Assembly (NCBI GenBank): GCA_024803745.1
Contig: JANJXV010000037.1
Location: 2,169,001-2,233,000 of the forward strand
From: Megascapheus bottae
Taxonomy: Eukaryota; Chordata; Mammalia; Rodentia; Geomyidae
Length of the DNA stretch: 64,000 bases
Direction: 5' to 3'
The position numbers were made by a program, and so were the translations under genes. Under the pieces are notes generated by a model. The model was not told where the DNA came from. It was given only the letters and a program-made list of their open reading frames with translations, and did no database searches. Numbering within the stretch: the first letter of the stretch is position 1; the number at the start of each line of letters is the position of its first letter. This document shows, one piece after another, positions 22,886 to 34,420 of the stretch.

Positions 22886-23236
22886 TTGGAATGCTTTTTA
22901 AATCACAGCACAGAAATTTTTCAGAGAAACTTTCAAAGATTCTGGAGGTTTATTCAGAGAATTAGAACAAAAGATATAACAAGGATTCACATGTTTGTGG
23001 AGTGACTTATGCAATGCAATTAACTGAACTAGAGCCTGGAAAAACTATAAAAATGGGATGGAACACAAATGTATGCATATCTGTTAAGAATTAAAAAAGC
23101 TCGTGGGAATCTTCAGTGGTTCTGGTTTAGGTGATTCCTCCTCATGGTCCCTAGGTGGCAATGTTGACTAAGTTGACTACAGCTTGGTTGTTGTCTGGTA
23201 ACAATGGCAAGAGTGAAGGTGCATTGTGGGTGAACG

Positions 23237-23265
<29 letters not shown>
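23237..23265. repeat. (TA)n microsatellite
   Basis: About 14 TA units, followed by TA/TG-rich sequence to 23330. Confidence 0.95.
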
Positions 23266-23268
<3 letters not shown>

Positions 23269-23690
23269 ACATGTATATGTATATTTACATGTACATACAT
23301 ATGTACATATATATGTATATATATGAATTTTTCCTATGTCTTTCCTTTAATAAGGACCTACAGAGATCTATCAGTAATAGTGAATTCAGTCTGTGTTCTG
23401 TTGGGAGATCAGAGACTGAGTAAGAACACTTTCATCCTCAAGGGCTGTCAGTCTGTCAGAGGATATGGATACCCTACAAAACACATTTTAACAGAGATCA
23501 CCAGGTAGAAAGTACCAGAGGAGAGATCCAGTGCTCTTTGAGTCTATCAAGAAAAAGCAAGATGTTCTTACTGATTATAGAGATGACAACAGATGACAGG
23601 CCTTTGGTGAAGGGTCAGCTGAGCTGCAGAGGGTTTGAGCATGCAATGGGAGATAGCATTACGATCATATTCCTCTTCCTCCTCTTCCAC

Positions 23691-23870
23691 CTCTTCCTCC
23701 TCCTCCTCCTCCTCCTCCTCTTCCTCCTCCTCCTCCTCCTCCTCCTCCTCCTCCTCCTCCTCCTCCTCCTCCTCCTCCTCCTCCTCCTCCTCCTCCTCCT
23801 CCTCCTCCTCCTCCTTCTTCTTCTTCTTCTTCTTCTTCTTCTTCTTCTTCTTCTTCTTCTTCTTCTTCCT
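23691..23870. repeat. (TCC)n-(TTC)n pyrimidine tract
   Basis: About 180 bases of pure pyrimidine: mostly TCC triplets to about 23813, then TTC triplets. A shorter CTCTTCC run precedes it from 23671. It is the source of spurious poly-Leu and poly-Ser frames. Confidence 0.97.
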
Positions 23871-25232
23871 GCCTTGTGCTTGTCTAAAGAACTCTACATG
23901 GAGAGGCCCATTACTGTAAGAAAAAAAAACAAGATATCAAATTCAGTCTCTGTGAACAATACTAGGAAGAAATCTTTCAACTCCCTCCTGCTCCCAGTCT
24001 TATAAAAACAAATGATCCTTCCCATCTCATTCTGAGCTTATCGGGTAGAACTGGAAAAGCCTGGGAAAGAAAACTTGGGAGGCAAAGGGCTCTAGGTCCC
24101 AGAAAAACATTCTTTCACTTTCTAACCTGTCACCATGAGTTCAGGATCTGCCTCTGCTGTGGCTATGAAGTGAATGTTCTATGATTCCAAACAGGCAATG
24201 TCACATCCCTTAGAAAAGATTGTGTGGCTCACCTTTGCCCTCAGTGGGGAGCTCAAGTCCCTTGTGGCATTTGAGGGGTCCCATTTTGCTGAACCGTAGT
24301 CATCTCAAGAGGCACTGGGAAGTTCAACCATCTTAGGGGCCTCACGTCAGGGTTCAGCAATTGACACCATCATTGGGCAGATCTCAGTTCTGCTGGAGCA
24401 CCACTATGGACTTGGTGTTCCCCTCCTCCTTCCTGGCCTTGCATCTCTGTGTGGATGGGTGGCTACCACGTCTTACTCACACGAGACCCTAACTGTAGCC
24501 CCATCTAGTTCTCAGCTTCTAGTAAGTGGAAATCAAGCAAGTCAGCCAGTAAAAGCTTCAGGACCTGTTGACACTCACAAGCCCGTAATCACTGAGGTCC
24601 AGTTCATCCTCTGGCATTATCTCACTTACAGAGAGATGTATTCTGTAGAAATACCGCATGTTCTTAGTCTCATGGGCTCTGCCGTGGAAGGCGGAGTCTT
24701 CTCCGTGGGCATGGCTCTCCCGTGTTTACCATGAAGGGAGCTCCACAGCTCTTTTCATGGTGTCTGCCTGATGCTGGCTTCTGGATAAAAACCTCTTTTG
24801 TTCGACTCATCACAATGTCACCATTATAGCTTCAGTTTAGGGAAATGACACATGCTGCTGGACCGCCCTGCCCCCCCCCAAAAAAAGCAGAGATCTTTAT
24901 GGTGACTACTGGCAGGAATAAGAGAAGTGCTCTGCCCTCCCTAGCACCTTCAGCCTCTCCAGGGCTCTTGCCTGCCTACCCCTTGCCAGTGGGCCCTGAT
25001 TCCTAACTGAAGGTTGGATGGGGACGTGTGTATGACATAGGGCTGGGATAAATCAGACTCCTGCAGCTCCCTGTGGAGGAATGGTAGCCAGTCAGCTAGG
25101 GCCAGGAATGGCCTTCACATCCAAAAGTTAGGGTAAGTCTTTTCTTTCTTTCCTTTTTCTTTTTTTAAACATAGCAATGCTGGTAACTACTATTGTTTTT
25201 GAACTTCATGAGAAACTTCGTGTGCCATTTCT

Positions 25233-25333
25233 TTTTTTTTTTTTTTCTATGTACGTGGTACCGAGGAATTGAACCTGGGTCTTCATGCATGCTAGGCAAG
25301 CACTCTACCACTAGGCCAAACTCCCTGCCCTCA
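25233..25333 (-). mobile_element. Single-unit type A SINE with 12-bp target-site duplication
   Basis: Only the first tRNA-like unit plus its A tail is present (GGTACCGAGGAATTGAACC, CTCTACCACTAGGCCAAAC). TGTGCCATTTCT at 25221-25232 is repeated at 25334-25345. Confidence 0.9.
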
Positions 25334-25539
25334 TGTGCCATTTCTGTCAGCTGTATCTGGCTCACACCTTTTCACATAGACATTTCTGTCTAGAAGGCCC
25401 GAGTTGAATGCCCAGCCCTCACCTTGCTATGTGGCTGGCAACTTCACCCCAGGCTGAAGGCAGATGCCACATTGCAACTTCCAAAGTCTGAAGGTAGAAA
25501 AGCCTCCAGCTAAGAGGTACCCAAGCCACCAGCCATTCT

Positions 25540-25620
25540 GGTCTCTTCACTTGTTGGATAAGGAAATTGAGGCCAAGGAGCTGGGGAGAGATCTTTTCTG
25601 ATATCACACAAGGCAAATAC
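25540..25620 (-). mobile_element. Possible MIR fragment
   Basis: TTGTTGGATAAGGAAATTGA, GGCCAAGGAGCTGGGGAGAG and ATATCACACAAGGCAAA resemble antisense MIR. Confidence 0.45.
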
Positions 25621-25844
25621 TTGTATGGAGTAATACTTTGAAAATAAATATTTTGGGATGAGGCACAAGTAAGGGCATGACCTTGAACCTGTTATCTAAA
25701 ACTTGGGGCTACCAATATATGATGGCTGTAAGGTTTAAATGTGATCATGTTTGGTGCCGTGGCTAAGTGTGTAAACCTCCTTCACAGGCCGCTTGGTTTT
25801 TAAGAAGGTCACTGTAGAGAGGCCAAGTTTAGCTCTGAGTTCAA

Positions 25845-26000
25845 GTTTAGGCTCTTGCCACATGCAGCTGAATCAATTACTCACAAAAGAGTAAACTTCC
25901 TCAGATGTAAAGTAAGGATGAGAAAGGCCCTCAGGGATAAGAAGACGATTAGCCTGAGTGCTTAGCTCAGTGCCTGACCCACTGTCAATGCTGTTATGCT
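25845..26000 (+). mobile_element. MIR fragment
   Basis: AATCAATTACTCACAAAAG, TTCCTCAGATGTAAAGTAAG and AGCTCAGTGCCTGACCCACT follow MIR order. Confidence 0.55.
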
Positions 26001-26280
26001 ATGGATGTAGGTTTGCTCTGAAGAATTGCCCGCAGCTTATGGGGAGAGTAGTCTTGGCCAAAGACCCAGGATGCCCCCTATTGGTGGGTTTTATAGAATT
26101 TATAGAATCCCTTGAAGACTGATTCTGCCAGGCTTCTGTTTCTCGGAGGGGACACTTCTGTCCTGGGAGGACTAGCAGCCATCCAGGTTTTGCTATTTAC
26201 AATCTGTTAAGGGGTGATATTTGTACATTTATATATTTAAAAATCAGATAGGCCTGTTATTTCATCAAAAGAACAAATTG

Positions 26281-26703
26281 GCTGGGTGCTGTAAGCTGGT
26301 ACCTGCAATCCTAGGTACTCTGAAGGCTGAGATTTGAAGAACTGTGATTCAAAGCCAGCCTGAATAGGAAAATCTGTGAGTCTTTTTTTTTTTTGCCAAT
26401 CCCTGGCTGGTACTCAGGGCTTTGGCTCTGTCTTTGGACATGTTTTACTCAAAAGTAGCACTCTATCACTTGAGCCACAGCATCATTTCTGGCTTTTTCT
26501 ATGTACTTGGTACTGAGGAATTGAACCCAGTGCATGCTAGGTGAGCACTCTACCACTAGGCTATGCTCCTGCCCCTGTGAGCAGGAGCTCACCAAAAAGT
26601 CAGAAATGGAGTTGTGGCTCAAGTGGTAGAACATTAGCCCCCAAAGCACAGGGGCCGTGCCCAGGCACGACCCAAGTTCATACCCCAGGACTGGCACAAA
26701 AAA
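26281..26703 (+). mobile_element. Type B SINE split by an opposite type A SINE
   Basis: Type B (+) occupies 26281-26380 and about 26582-26703; type A (-) lies between with a T12 tail. CTGTGAG at 26374-26380 recurs at 26575-26581, a short duplication consistent with insertion. Confidence 0.85.
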
Positions 26704-27270
26704 GTAAGTAAATTCAAAGGACACATTACTGGGGTCAGATGTATGGATACATTGACCTGATGTGGGAGGATGAAACCTCACTTCAGAAACTGGAAGTGGT
26801 TGGGCCAGGCCCTAGCAGAACTTTTCAAGGACTGACCTAGGCAAGGTCTTACTCCATCAGTTCTCGCATCCCATCTCATCCCGTGGTGAGCAGGAACTCA
26901 CGCTTCTTGTGGACACAAGGAGGGGACATAAAAGAGACTTTTGTCAGTGTTAATTCACTCTGAGAGCCAGTGTATTTGTCACAAATCCTTTAGTGGCAAA
27001 TGGCAGAATGACAAATGGCTCAAACCAAAAGGTGGACCGATCTACTCAGAGGGGAACTCGGAAGCTTGGGTGTGAATTTGGCTTTCCGTTGCCCTCAGAT
27101 GTAGGCAAGCAAATAGGGAAGTCAGTCTATCCCACCCATCTCCTAGCTCTTCCTTCCTCTGTTTAGTTGTCATCTTCTGGTGGTCTCTCCCTGTGTATGG
27201 CAAAAGGCCAGGAAGCTCCTGTCCTTGAGCTGCCCAGATAGCTGGAGGAAGGAAGGCAGGCTTCTTTTCT

Positions 27271-27318
27271 CCCTCTCTCCCTCTCTTCCCACTCCCCCTC
27301 CCCCTCCCCCTGCAATTC
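27271..27318. repeat. CT/CCCCCT low-complexity tract
   Basis: Pyrimidine-rich run with three CTCCCC-type units. Confidence 0.85.
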
Positions 27319-27725
27319 TCAAAATGGCCTGCAGAGGGCACTAAAAAGCTGAGGAAACCACATGATTTGAGCACCTGGAAGATGCTGAGCTGCCAAATGC
27401 ACACTTTCTCTGATGCCAAGCACCATCCTGGAGCATGGCATCTTGTCCTTTCCACTGTCAGGTAAGTGCTGCTGTTTATATTTGCAAGTCTTATTTTGCC
27501 TGATGTATCGATTTGCTAGGGCTGCCATACAGAGTAGCTACCACAGGCTGTGGAACTTGAACAACAGGAATACCTTTTCTGATAGCCCTGGAGGTTGGAA
27601 GTCCAGGGCCTAGCTGCCAGTGGGGTTAGTTCTCTAGGAGGTGCTCCTTGGCTTGTAGATGGTGCACACGGGCCCTCTCTTGTCTCTGTGTGTCTCAGCC
27701 TCCTCTCACAAGAACACCAGTAAAA

Positions 27726-27952
27726 GCTGGGTGCCGATGGCTCATCTAGTTATTCAGAAAGCCGAGATCTGAGAATTTCAGTTCAAAGCCAGACTGTGAG
27801 ACTCATATCTCCAATGAATCACCAAAACAACCAGAAGTAGAGCTGTGGCTAATGTGGTAGAGCACTAGCCTTGAGCAAAAAAAACCTTAGGGACAGTTCT
27901 CAGGCTCTGAGTTCAATGCCCTTCCCCCCCCCCCAAAAAAAAACACCATTCA
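27726..27952 (+). mobile_element. Type B SINE
   Basis: GCTGGGTGCCGATGGCTCAT, GAGCTGTGGCTAATGTGGTA and a C11A9 tail. Confidence 0.82.
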
Positions 27953-28601
27953 AATAGAATCAAAGCCCACCCAACAGTCTCATTTTAACTTAATTACCTC
28001 TTCAAAAGCCCTGGCTCCAAATATAGTTGCTTTCTAAGGCCCTGGGGGCCTGGGCAATTTGGCTAGTGAATGGTGAGGCATTCAGAGAGGCTGGGTTCAA
28101 CAGTGTGTCCTTACCCAGGGTGCCATCATGTGTCTGCTGCAGCTCATGCAATACACACAGACGCAAAAGCTCTGCAAGCAAAGCAGCAGGGAAACAGAGC
28201 AATGATGCCTTAGCAAAGTCTAGAGATGATCCATGTGCCCCGAGCTCCTGGAACCACAGTGGAACCACTTGGGCTTGGCTCTCTAGCATGGCCTGTGGCC
28301 AAGGGAGCTAGATTGGCAGAGTCTCATTTCCTTTTTCTCTATAGCATCTTCAGCTTGCTCTCCGTTTGCTCTCCACAGGTCATTGATGATGGGACAATGA
28401 GGCGCTGAGCTGTCGTCCTGATCAATTCCATTAATTCCACCGTGTCTCCCAGAGGGTAGGATTCAGACTTGTTGGTGAAGATGTTTGTTTGGCCAGATGT
28501 TACACAGGCCACAATCTTTGGAGAGTTATGAAATTTATAATAAAATGCATAACCCATCTTATATAGTCCATGGGTTCACTTATATTCAAATGCAACACTA
28601 G

Positions 28602-28843
28602 CTGAGTGCCAGTGGCTCATGCCTGTAATCTTAGCTACTCAGGAAGCTGAGGTCTGAAGCTGGCAGTTTGAAGCCAGCCTGGGCAGGAAAGTCTGTGAGA
28701 TTCCATTCTTCAATTGACCACCAAAAAGCCAGAAATGAAGATGTGGCTCAGGTGGTAAAGTACCAGCCTTGAGCCAAAAAGCTAAGAGACAGAACCTGGG
28801 TCCTGAGTTCAAGCCCAAATACTGGTACTCAGACGCACAAAAC
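28602..28843 (+). mobile_element. Type B SINE
   Basis: Full-length plus-sense copy, GAGTGCCAGTGGCTCATGCC to AGTTCAAGCCCAAATACTGG. Confidence 0.88.
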
Positions 28844-28855
28844 ATTAGCGAAAGG

Positions 28856-29038
28856 GCTGGGATCGTGGCCTAGTGGCAGAGTGCTTGACTAGCATGCAAG
28901 AAACCCTGGGTTTAATTTCTTGGTATCACATACACAGAAAAAGCTGGAAATGGTGCTGTGGCTCAGGTGGTAGAGCACCAGCCAGGGTCCTGAGTTCACG
29001 CCCAAATACTGTCATTCAAACACACAAAAAAATAAAAA
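28856..29038 (+). mobile_element. Type A SINE, second unit shortened
   Basis: GTGGCCTAGTGGCAGAGTGC, then GTGGCTCAGGTGGTAGAGCA; about 25 bp are deleted before GGTCCTGAGTTCACGCCC. Confidence 0.88.
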
Positions 29039-29045
29039 CATCAAT

Positions 29046-29278
29046 TTTTTTTTGTTGGTTGTGGGGCTTGAACTCTGGGCCTAGGAACTATTCCTGAGCT
29101 TTTCAGCTCAAGGCTAATGCTGTATCCCTTGAGCCACTGCACCACTTCCAGTTTTCTGGAGGTTAATTGGAGATAAGACTCTCATGGAGTTTTGTGCCTG
29201 GTCTGGCTTTGAACTGCAAGCTCTGATCTCAGCCTCCTGAGTGGCTAGGATTATAGGCCTGAGCCACCGGTGCCAGAT
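29046..29278 (-). mobile_element. Type B SINE
   Basis: TGTGGGGCTTGAACTCTGGG, GGAGGTTAATTGGAGATAAG and GCCTGAGCCACCGGTGCC. Confidence 0.9.
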
Positions 29279-29281
29279 CCA

Positions 29282-29509
29282 TTTCTTTTCTTTTCTTTCT
29301 TTCTTTTTTTTTTTTTTTTAACCAGTCCTGGAGCTTGAACTCAGGGCCTGGGCACTGTCCTTGGACAGTTTTTGCTCAAGGCTAGAGCTCTGCCACTTGA
29401 GCCACTGCACCACTTCTTGCTTTTTCTGTGTATGTGGTACTGAGGAATCAAATCCAGGGCTTCGTGCATGCTAGGCGAGCACTCTACTACGAGGCCACAC
29501 TTCCAGCCC
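29282..29509 (-). mobile_element. Type A SINE
   Basis: TTTTC-rich tail, CAGTCCTGGAGCTTGAACTC, TGGTACTGAGGAATCAAATC and GGGCTTCGTGCATGCTAGGC. Confidence 0.9.
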
Positions 29510-29668
29510 TCCAATTTTTTTTTTTTAATTGGAAAAAACATCCCCAAATACCATTAAGTATACAGGGTCTTGCTCAGGCTAGCCTCAAACTTGCCACTTT
29601 CCTGATTTAGCCTCTGCAGGACTCATCTGAATTGTCATATCATTTAGGGACAACAGCAGAGGTGGTGT

Positions 29669-29915
29669 TTTTTGTTTGTTTGTTTATTTGTTTTTTGGTC
29701 CTGGGGCTTGAACTTGGCCTGGGCACTGTCCCTGAGCTCTTCAGCACACGGCTACTTCCCTACCCTTGAGCCAAGTCCCACTTCTGTTTTCTAGAGGTTA
29801 ATTGGAGATAAGAGTCTCAAGTACTTTTGTGCTCGGGCTGGCTTTGAACCATGATCCTCAGATCTCAGCCTCCGGAGTAGCTAGGATTACAGGTGTGAGC
29901 CACCGCACCCGGGCT
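29669..29915 (-). mobile_element. Type B SINE
   Basis: TGGTCCTGGGGCTTGAACTT to GGTGTGAGCCACCGCACCCG, well preserved. Confidence 0.92.
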
Positions 29916-30239
29916 AGAGATGGTGTTTAAATGGGATTGTTCTCTTGGATGAGGAAGCAGTTCAGCACATTTTACTCTAAGAATTAAACTAAGTGGTGGC
30001 CGATGGCCTTTCTTTTCTCTTGCCAGTGTCCCTGTGATAGGCATATTGGACTAGGTCAGGTAAGGAGGACCGAGGAACTATTTGGGGTTATAGAAGGCTG
30101 GCCTATATCTTTTCTCAGGCTCTGCCTTTTCAGAGCCCCACCATAGTGAATGAAGAGGCTGGATCTAACTTCTCATAGCCATCCTGGTGCCTTGTTGGGT
30201 GGAGGGGACTTTCCACCCACTACTGAAAAGCCTAGAGGT

Positions 30240-30635
30240 GAGAGATTGAATTGCAGGTGTCCTGCTTTTTAGCCGTAGGAAACCTTTGCACAGAGAATGC
30301 TCTGATTCTGCCTTGATTGCCTTCTTAAATAATGTGACTCACTTGCCTCTGACAAGCACCTAAAGTTTCCCTAAATGGAACAATGGACTCCTGAGCTACT
30401 TCCCCAAATGGAGATTTCTGCTTATACCTGAGCTACTTTCTAATATGGCCCACTTTTGTTGGGGCTTGGTTTCTACCCCAAGCATGTATTTTTGTCATTA
30501 AAAGCTTTGTGTAAGCTCTGTTCTGGGCTGCAGGTCTTTGAGACACGTGTCCACCTGTAGACTTTGGGTCTTCAATAAACACTCCCAACTCAACCTCTCA
30601 AAATGTGGCTTCTCTGTGTCTTGCCAACAACTGAG
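30240..30635 (+). mobile_element. Candidate solo LTR of an endogenous retrovirus
   Basis: The segment has LTR-like spacing: ATTAAAAGC as a possible promoter box near 30498, then CTTCAATAAACACTCC (poly(A) signal near 30572) and a short T/C-rich end. No internal viral gene is adjacent. Borders and class are not determined, and ordinary unique sequence remains possible. Confidence 0.35.
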
Positions 30636-30759
30636 TGACCTAGCAACATAGAACTTCTTCATGGCCACACTTCATAAAGTATATGTAAGTAGCTCTTGTC
30701 ACTGCATGGTTGGGATTCTTAGTGATGTTGGGACATACACTTAAGCTCATCACCACAGT

Positions 30760-31070
30760 TACGTGTGGTGGCTCACACCTGCAATGCTGGCTATTCAGAA
30801 GACTGAGAACAAGAGAATCATGGGACAAAACGTTTATGAGATTCCTAACCCGACTAGTAATACAACAATTCCACAGCTGAGTGTAGTGACGTGAGCCAGT
30901 TATTCTCTTATGGGATGTGTAGTGGGAGAATCATGATCCATGCCAATCTGGGGAAAGAGAGAGAACTACAGCACAAAGGATTAGAGCCATGGCTCAGGTA
31001 GCAAAGCAATTGTTTAGTATGCGTGAAGCTCTGAGTTCAAATGTCACTACTGCTACTCAAAAACAAAAGA
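30760..31070 (+). mobile_element. Old B1/type B SINE pieces
   Basis: GTGTGGTGGCTCACACCTGC and, later, ATGGCTCAGGTAGCAAAGCA with GAGTTCAAATGTCAC; heavily diverged. Confidence 0.65.
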
Positions 31071-31074
31071 AAAG

Positions 31075-31318
31075 ACCAGATATTAGTGGCTCAGACCTGT
31101 AACCCTAGCTATGCAGAAGGCTGACAGGATGAAGGATCAAATTTGAATCAGGGAGATTCTGCCCAGGGAGAAAAACCTACAAGACTCCATCACCAAGTAA
31201 CCAGCAAAAAGCAGGGCTGAAGTGTGGTTCCAGTGACAGAACACCAGCCACAGACAAGAAAGCAAAGCAAGAGGGAGGCCTTGAGTTCAAATCCCAGTAC
31301 TGGCAAAATCAAAATGAA
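31075..31318 (+). mobile_element. Type B SINE, diverged
   Basis: GTGGCTCAGACCTGTAACCC and TGAGTTCAAATCCCAGTACT. Confidence 0.75.
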
Positions 31319-31894
31319 ACGTACAAAACCCCAAATAAACACAAACACACAAACAAACAAGGCATCCCTCATAGGTCGTTAATGAAGTCGCCATCATTCT
31401 GCAAAGTTCACAGCTATTCATGTTAGCAGTCAATGTTGCTAACATCGCTGGACAGCACCTGCCCTTTGAGTCTGCTCAGGCACTCAGCCTGTGGCTCTAA
31501 AGTGCAGCCACTGTAGTAGCCTAGCTTCCAAGTGGTGTCCTGCCTTATCAATGTAAGGGCGCCCTCCAGTGTCCAAAGGGGTGAGAGCATTGGAAATGCC
31601 TCTGGAAGAAGGGTGGTTCAGGGTGCAAGTTTTCACATCTCACTCTTTACTGTGCGAATCTCGGGTGATGGGGAGAAGAGGCTTTCTATTACATGGATGG
31701 TGATGTAGTAAATCAGGGTAGAGCCTGAGATTTTGCATTTCTCACAAGCTACAGCAGTGTTCCTGCTTGGAGGCAGAAAATCTGGGGGGCAAAGAATCTT
31801 TTCTGCAGGCAACCTGCTAATAAGCACAGTGAAAGCCAGAGAATTTCTACAAAGCCTGGATGTGTGAGAGGGGTCTATCCAAATCCTCATGTGT

Positions 31895-32110
31895 GTTGTG
31901 CCCCCTGGCCTACCTGCCCACCTCAGCTAATCTCAGTGTCCCCGTCACTTGCTCTATTCCAGTTTCACTGGCATTGTTAGCTCCTCAAACAAGCCACCTT
32001 TTGCCCCTGTTTTTGTGCCTAGAATGTGTGTGTCACCACTGTCTCCAGTGACTTGGTTTTCCTCCAGTAGTAGCATTTCAGCGGATCCCTTTGTGTTCCT
32101 TACCCATGTT
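31895..32110 (+). mobile_element. Possible L2 fragment
   Basis: Pyrimidine-rich, with the L2-like order TTTCACTGGCATTGTTAGC then CCTAGAATGTGTGTG. Weak. Confidence 0.4.
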
Positions 32111-32552
32111 TACTTATGCACAGTGTGTTTCTCGTCCAGGCCTGGATGCATGAGGAAAGCTTTTCATATTTCTGTATATTTGGTACACCCACCTGGAAGC
32201 TGATACTCAGTAAGTGAAATATTTGTTGTGTAGACATGTAAACAGGGAACAAAGATATATCCTTGAGAACTCTTTTGTCCACTGGAGTGTCCTTCTTGCA
32301 GGGTAAATGACAAGCTGGAACTGGTTCTTAGTGAAAACAGTAGAACAAGAGGCCAAGGGAAGACGTTTTCAACCACATCTCACTTTCCGAGATGTTCTAA
32401 TGTGAAGAAAGCATGCATCTGAGATAGTTAAATAGCTTACGAGCAATTAGTTGATGAAGTCCCAGATTAAACAACCATACTACAAGATTTCTTGGGGCTT
32501 TGGGTTGTGTTAATGATGAGTCTGCAAGAGAAGGGACACAAATGCCTCTTTC

Positions 32553-32758
32553 CTTCTTTTCTTTTCTCTCTGCCAGGCCTAGGGCTTGAACTCAGGGTCT
32601 GGGCACTGTCCTTGGACACTTCTTGCTCAAGGCTAGTGCTCTGCCTAGCCAGAACTGGTGCTGTGGCCCGTTTCTATGTATGTGGTATTGAGGAATCGAA
32701 CCCAGGGCTTCGTGTATGCCAGGTGAGCACTCTACCCCTGGCCTATGCTTCCAGCCCC
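32553..32758 (-). mobile_element. Type A SINE
   Basis: AGGGCTTGAACTCAGGGTCT, TGGTATTGAGGAATCGAACC and GGCTTCGTGTATGCCAGGTG. The second-unit middle is rearranged (CTAGCCAGAACTGGTGCTG). Confidence 0.85.
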
Positions 32759-33268
32759 AACGCAATGTTTTTGTTTGCTGGCCTGTGGTTGTGAGAGAGG
32801 TGGGAATTTGCTTACTGAGGAGTTACTCCTTTCTTGTCTTAAAGTGGGGCTCACCTCCCACGTTGTTGCTGGCTGTGCTCAACACTCAATTTCTCCCCTT
32901 CCCTTTGGTACAGGCACAGACCCACAGTCCCTGGCTGGTGGGATCTCTGCAAAAGTGGGCCAGGAACCTCTGGGAAGTTTTCCTTATTAAACCGGATGTG
33001 CAAAGGAAAATTTCTTTCCTGTGTTTTAATGTGGTCCTGTAAAGATATGATGCCTGGAGCCACAGCAGCCTGTAGTAAACATGAGGTGACACACTGACAG
33101 CATGCAAAAGACAGAATTCTGGGAATGGTGATGTGAAGGGGTGACAAAGATCTGAACTTTGGATGACACCACAGAGCTACTGACTTTATCAGCCTTGCAT
33201 CTTGGGTTTCTGGTTGTGCAAGAAAATATGTGTTCTCATTGCTTTCAGACACTTTTGATGAAATAGGT

Positions 33269-33274
33269 TTTATT
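33269..33274 (-). terminator. ABLIM3: Candidate ABLIM3 poly(A) signal AATAAA
   Basis: TTTATT on the plus strand reads AATAAA on the gene strand, with GTGTCTG downstream. It sits just past the A-rich tail of a gene-sense SINE, whose tail may have supplied it. No other AATAAA or ATTAAA was noticed between here and the stop codon, apart from a TATAAA variant at 33300-33295. Confidence 0.4.
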
Positions 33275-33301
33275 GTTGTGTTTCTTTTGCTTCATTTTTA
33301 T

Positions 33302-33520
33302 ATCAGTGCTCTGTCTTGAAGTCAGTGTCTTAGGGTCTTGCTTGGCTTGTTTGCTCAAGGCTGGTGTACTACCATTTGAGCTCCACCTCCACTTCTGGCT
33401 TTTTGCTAATTAATTGGAGGTAGGAGTCACATAGACTTGCCTACCCAGACTGGCTTTGAACTGCTTTCCTCAGAGCATCAGACTCCTGAGAAGCTAGGAT
33501 TACAGGGGTGAGACACAGAG
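33302..33520 (-). mobile_element. Type B SINE in ABLIM3 3'UTR, gene sense
   Basis: TTTGCTCAAGGCTGGTGTAC, TAATTAATTGGAGGTAGGAG and GCTAGGATTACAGGGGTGAG. Its A-rich tail lies at about 33275-33300 on the gene strand. Confidence 0.8.
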
Positions 33521-34079
33521 GACAGGGACTCCTGGTACCAGTGCCAAAGCACTTTCCTCATCAGTAAAATGGAGAAGATGTAGAAAGGGTGGCATTGATC
33601 AAGATGCATTGTATTCCTAAGTGGACATGTTGAATTGAAATCTTTGTACAACTACTTAAAGATAATAAAAATACTTCTATTAAAAATAATTTGTTCGTGG
33701 TTGAAACATCTGCTGTCTTGAAGAACCTGCACTTGGCAGAAAACAACCTGGACAATGAGGGTCAAGGAAATGGTTGCTTTTGAGTTCCTTTCATTTTTGA
33801 AGGACAAAAAAAACATGCCCGGTTTAACCTCTTCTCACGTCAGTCATTTTCACTCACACTAGAAACAACAGAAGGACACACATTTGGGTTGAAATGATGT
33901 GCTTTTATGGGAAACAAAAATATCCAATAACTATAACAAAAGCCCTTCGGTCTCGCAAGTTGTTAACCAGTGACAATGAGGCAATTTCAACGTGTCTAGC
34001 TGGGGCATGAGTAATGGGTTAGGAAAGTTGAAAGACATTGGCGGAGAAAGAGAGGTTGCAGGAAGGTTTAACATTTTAA

Positions 34080-34420
34080 ATGAGGCCATTATTAGACTCC
34101 TTTCTGGTCCCTCCACCCTGTTACCCTTTCAACTTGCAAAATCCTTTCATCCTATCTTTGCCCAGATGCAAATCTCCTATAGTTCAATCCTTGCACTGCA
34201 TCAACTGCACATACCTTTCCACCAGTTTACACATGCCATCCCTCCTGTCTTTTCCTACCACACTCTCTGCTTGGTGCCCATCGTGTTTTACAAGGCCCAC
34301 TCTTCCCAGGCATGCCCCCAGGCCAGGGCCTGTGGGGATGCGTCCGTGTCCCCTCCCCACCCCACTCCGTGCACAGTGTCTAGCAGGTCCTCAGTGAGGG
34401 TTTGCGGAATTGATGTCACT
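34080..34420 (+). mobile_element. Possible L2 fragment in ABLIM3 3'UTR
   Basis: Pyrimidine-rich start, then CAGTGTCTAGCAGGTCCTCA and GTGAGGGTTTGCGGAATTGA, resembling an L2 3' end (antisense to ABLIM3). Confidence 0.45.

Larger units (their letters stand above)
19190..33250. other. ABLIM3-AFAP1L1 intergenic region
   Basis: No exon with splice sites and a meaningful frame was recognised. Repeats listed separately fill roughly half. Segments without recognisable content: 19390-19750, 20700-21140, 22890-23230, 23870-25140, 25350-25540, 26000-26280, 26710-27270, 27320-27720, 27960-28600, 29920-30240, 31330-31890, 32110-32550 and 32760-33250. Confidence 0.6.

Noticed and set aside
23538..24005. 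Open frames with poly-Leu, poly-Ser and poly-Phe
   Set aside because: They are translations of the TCC/TTC repeat, with no splice or start context.
27042..27455. 137-codon minus-strand frame
   Set aside because: It crosses a low-complexity CT tract and has no recognisable domain or neighbours supporting a gene.
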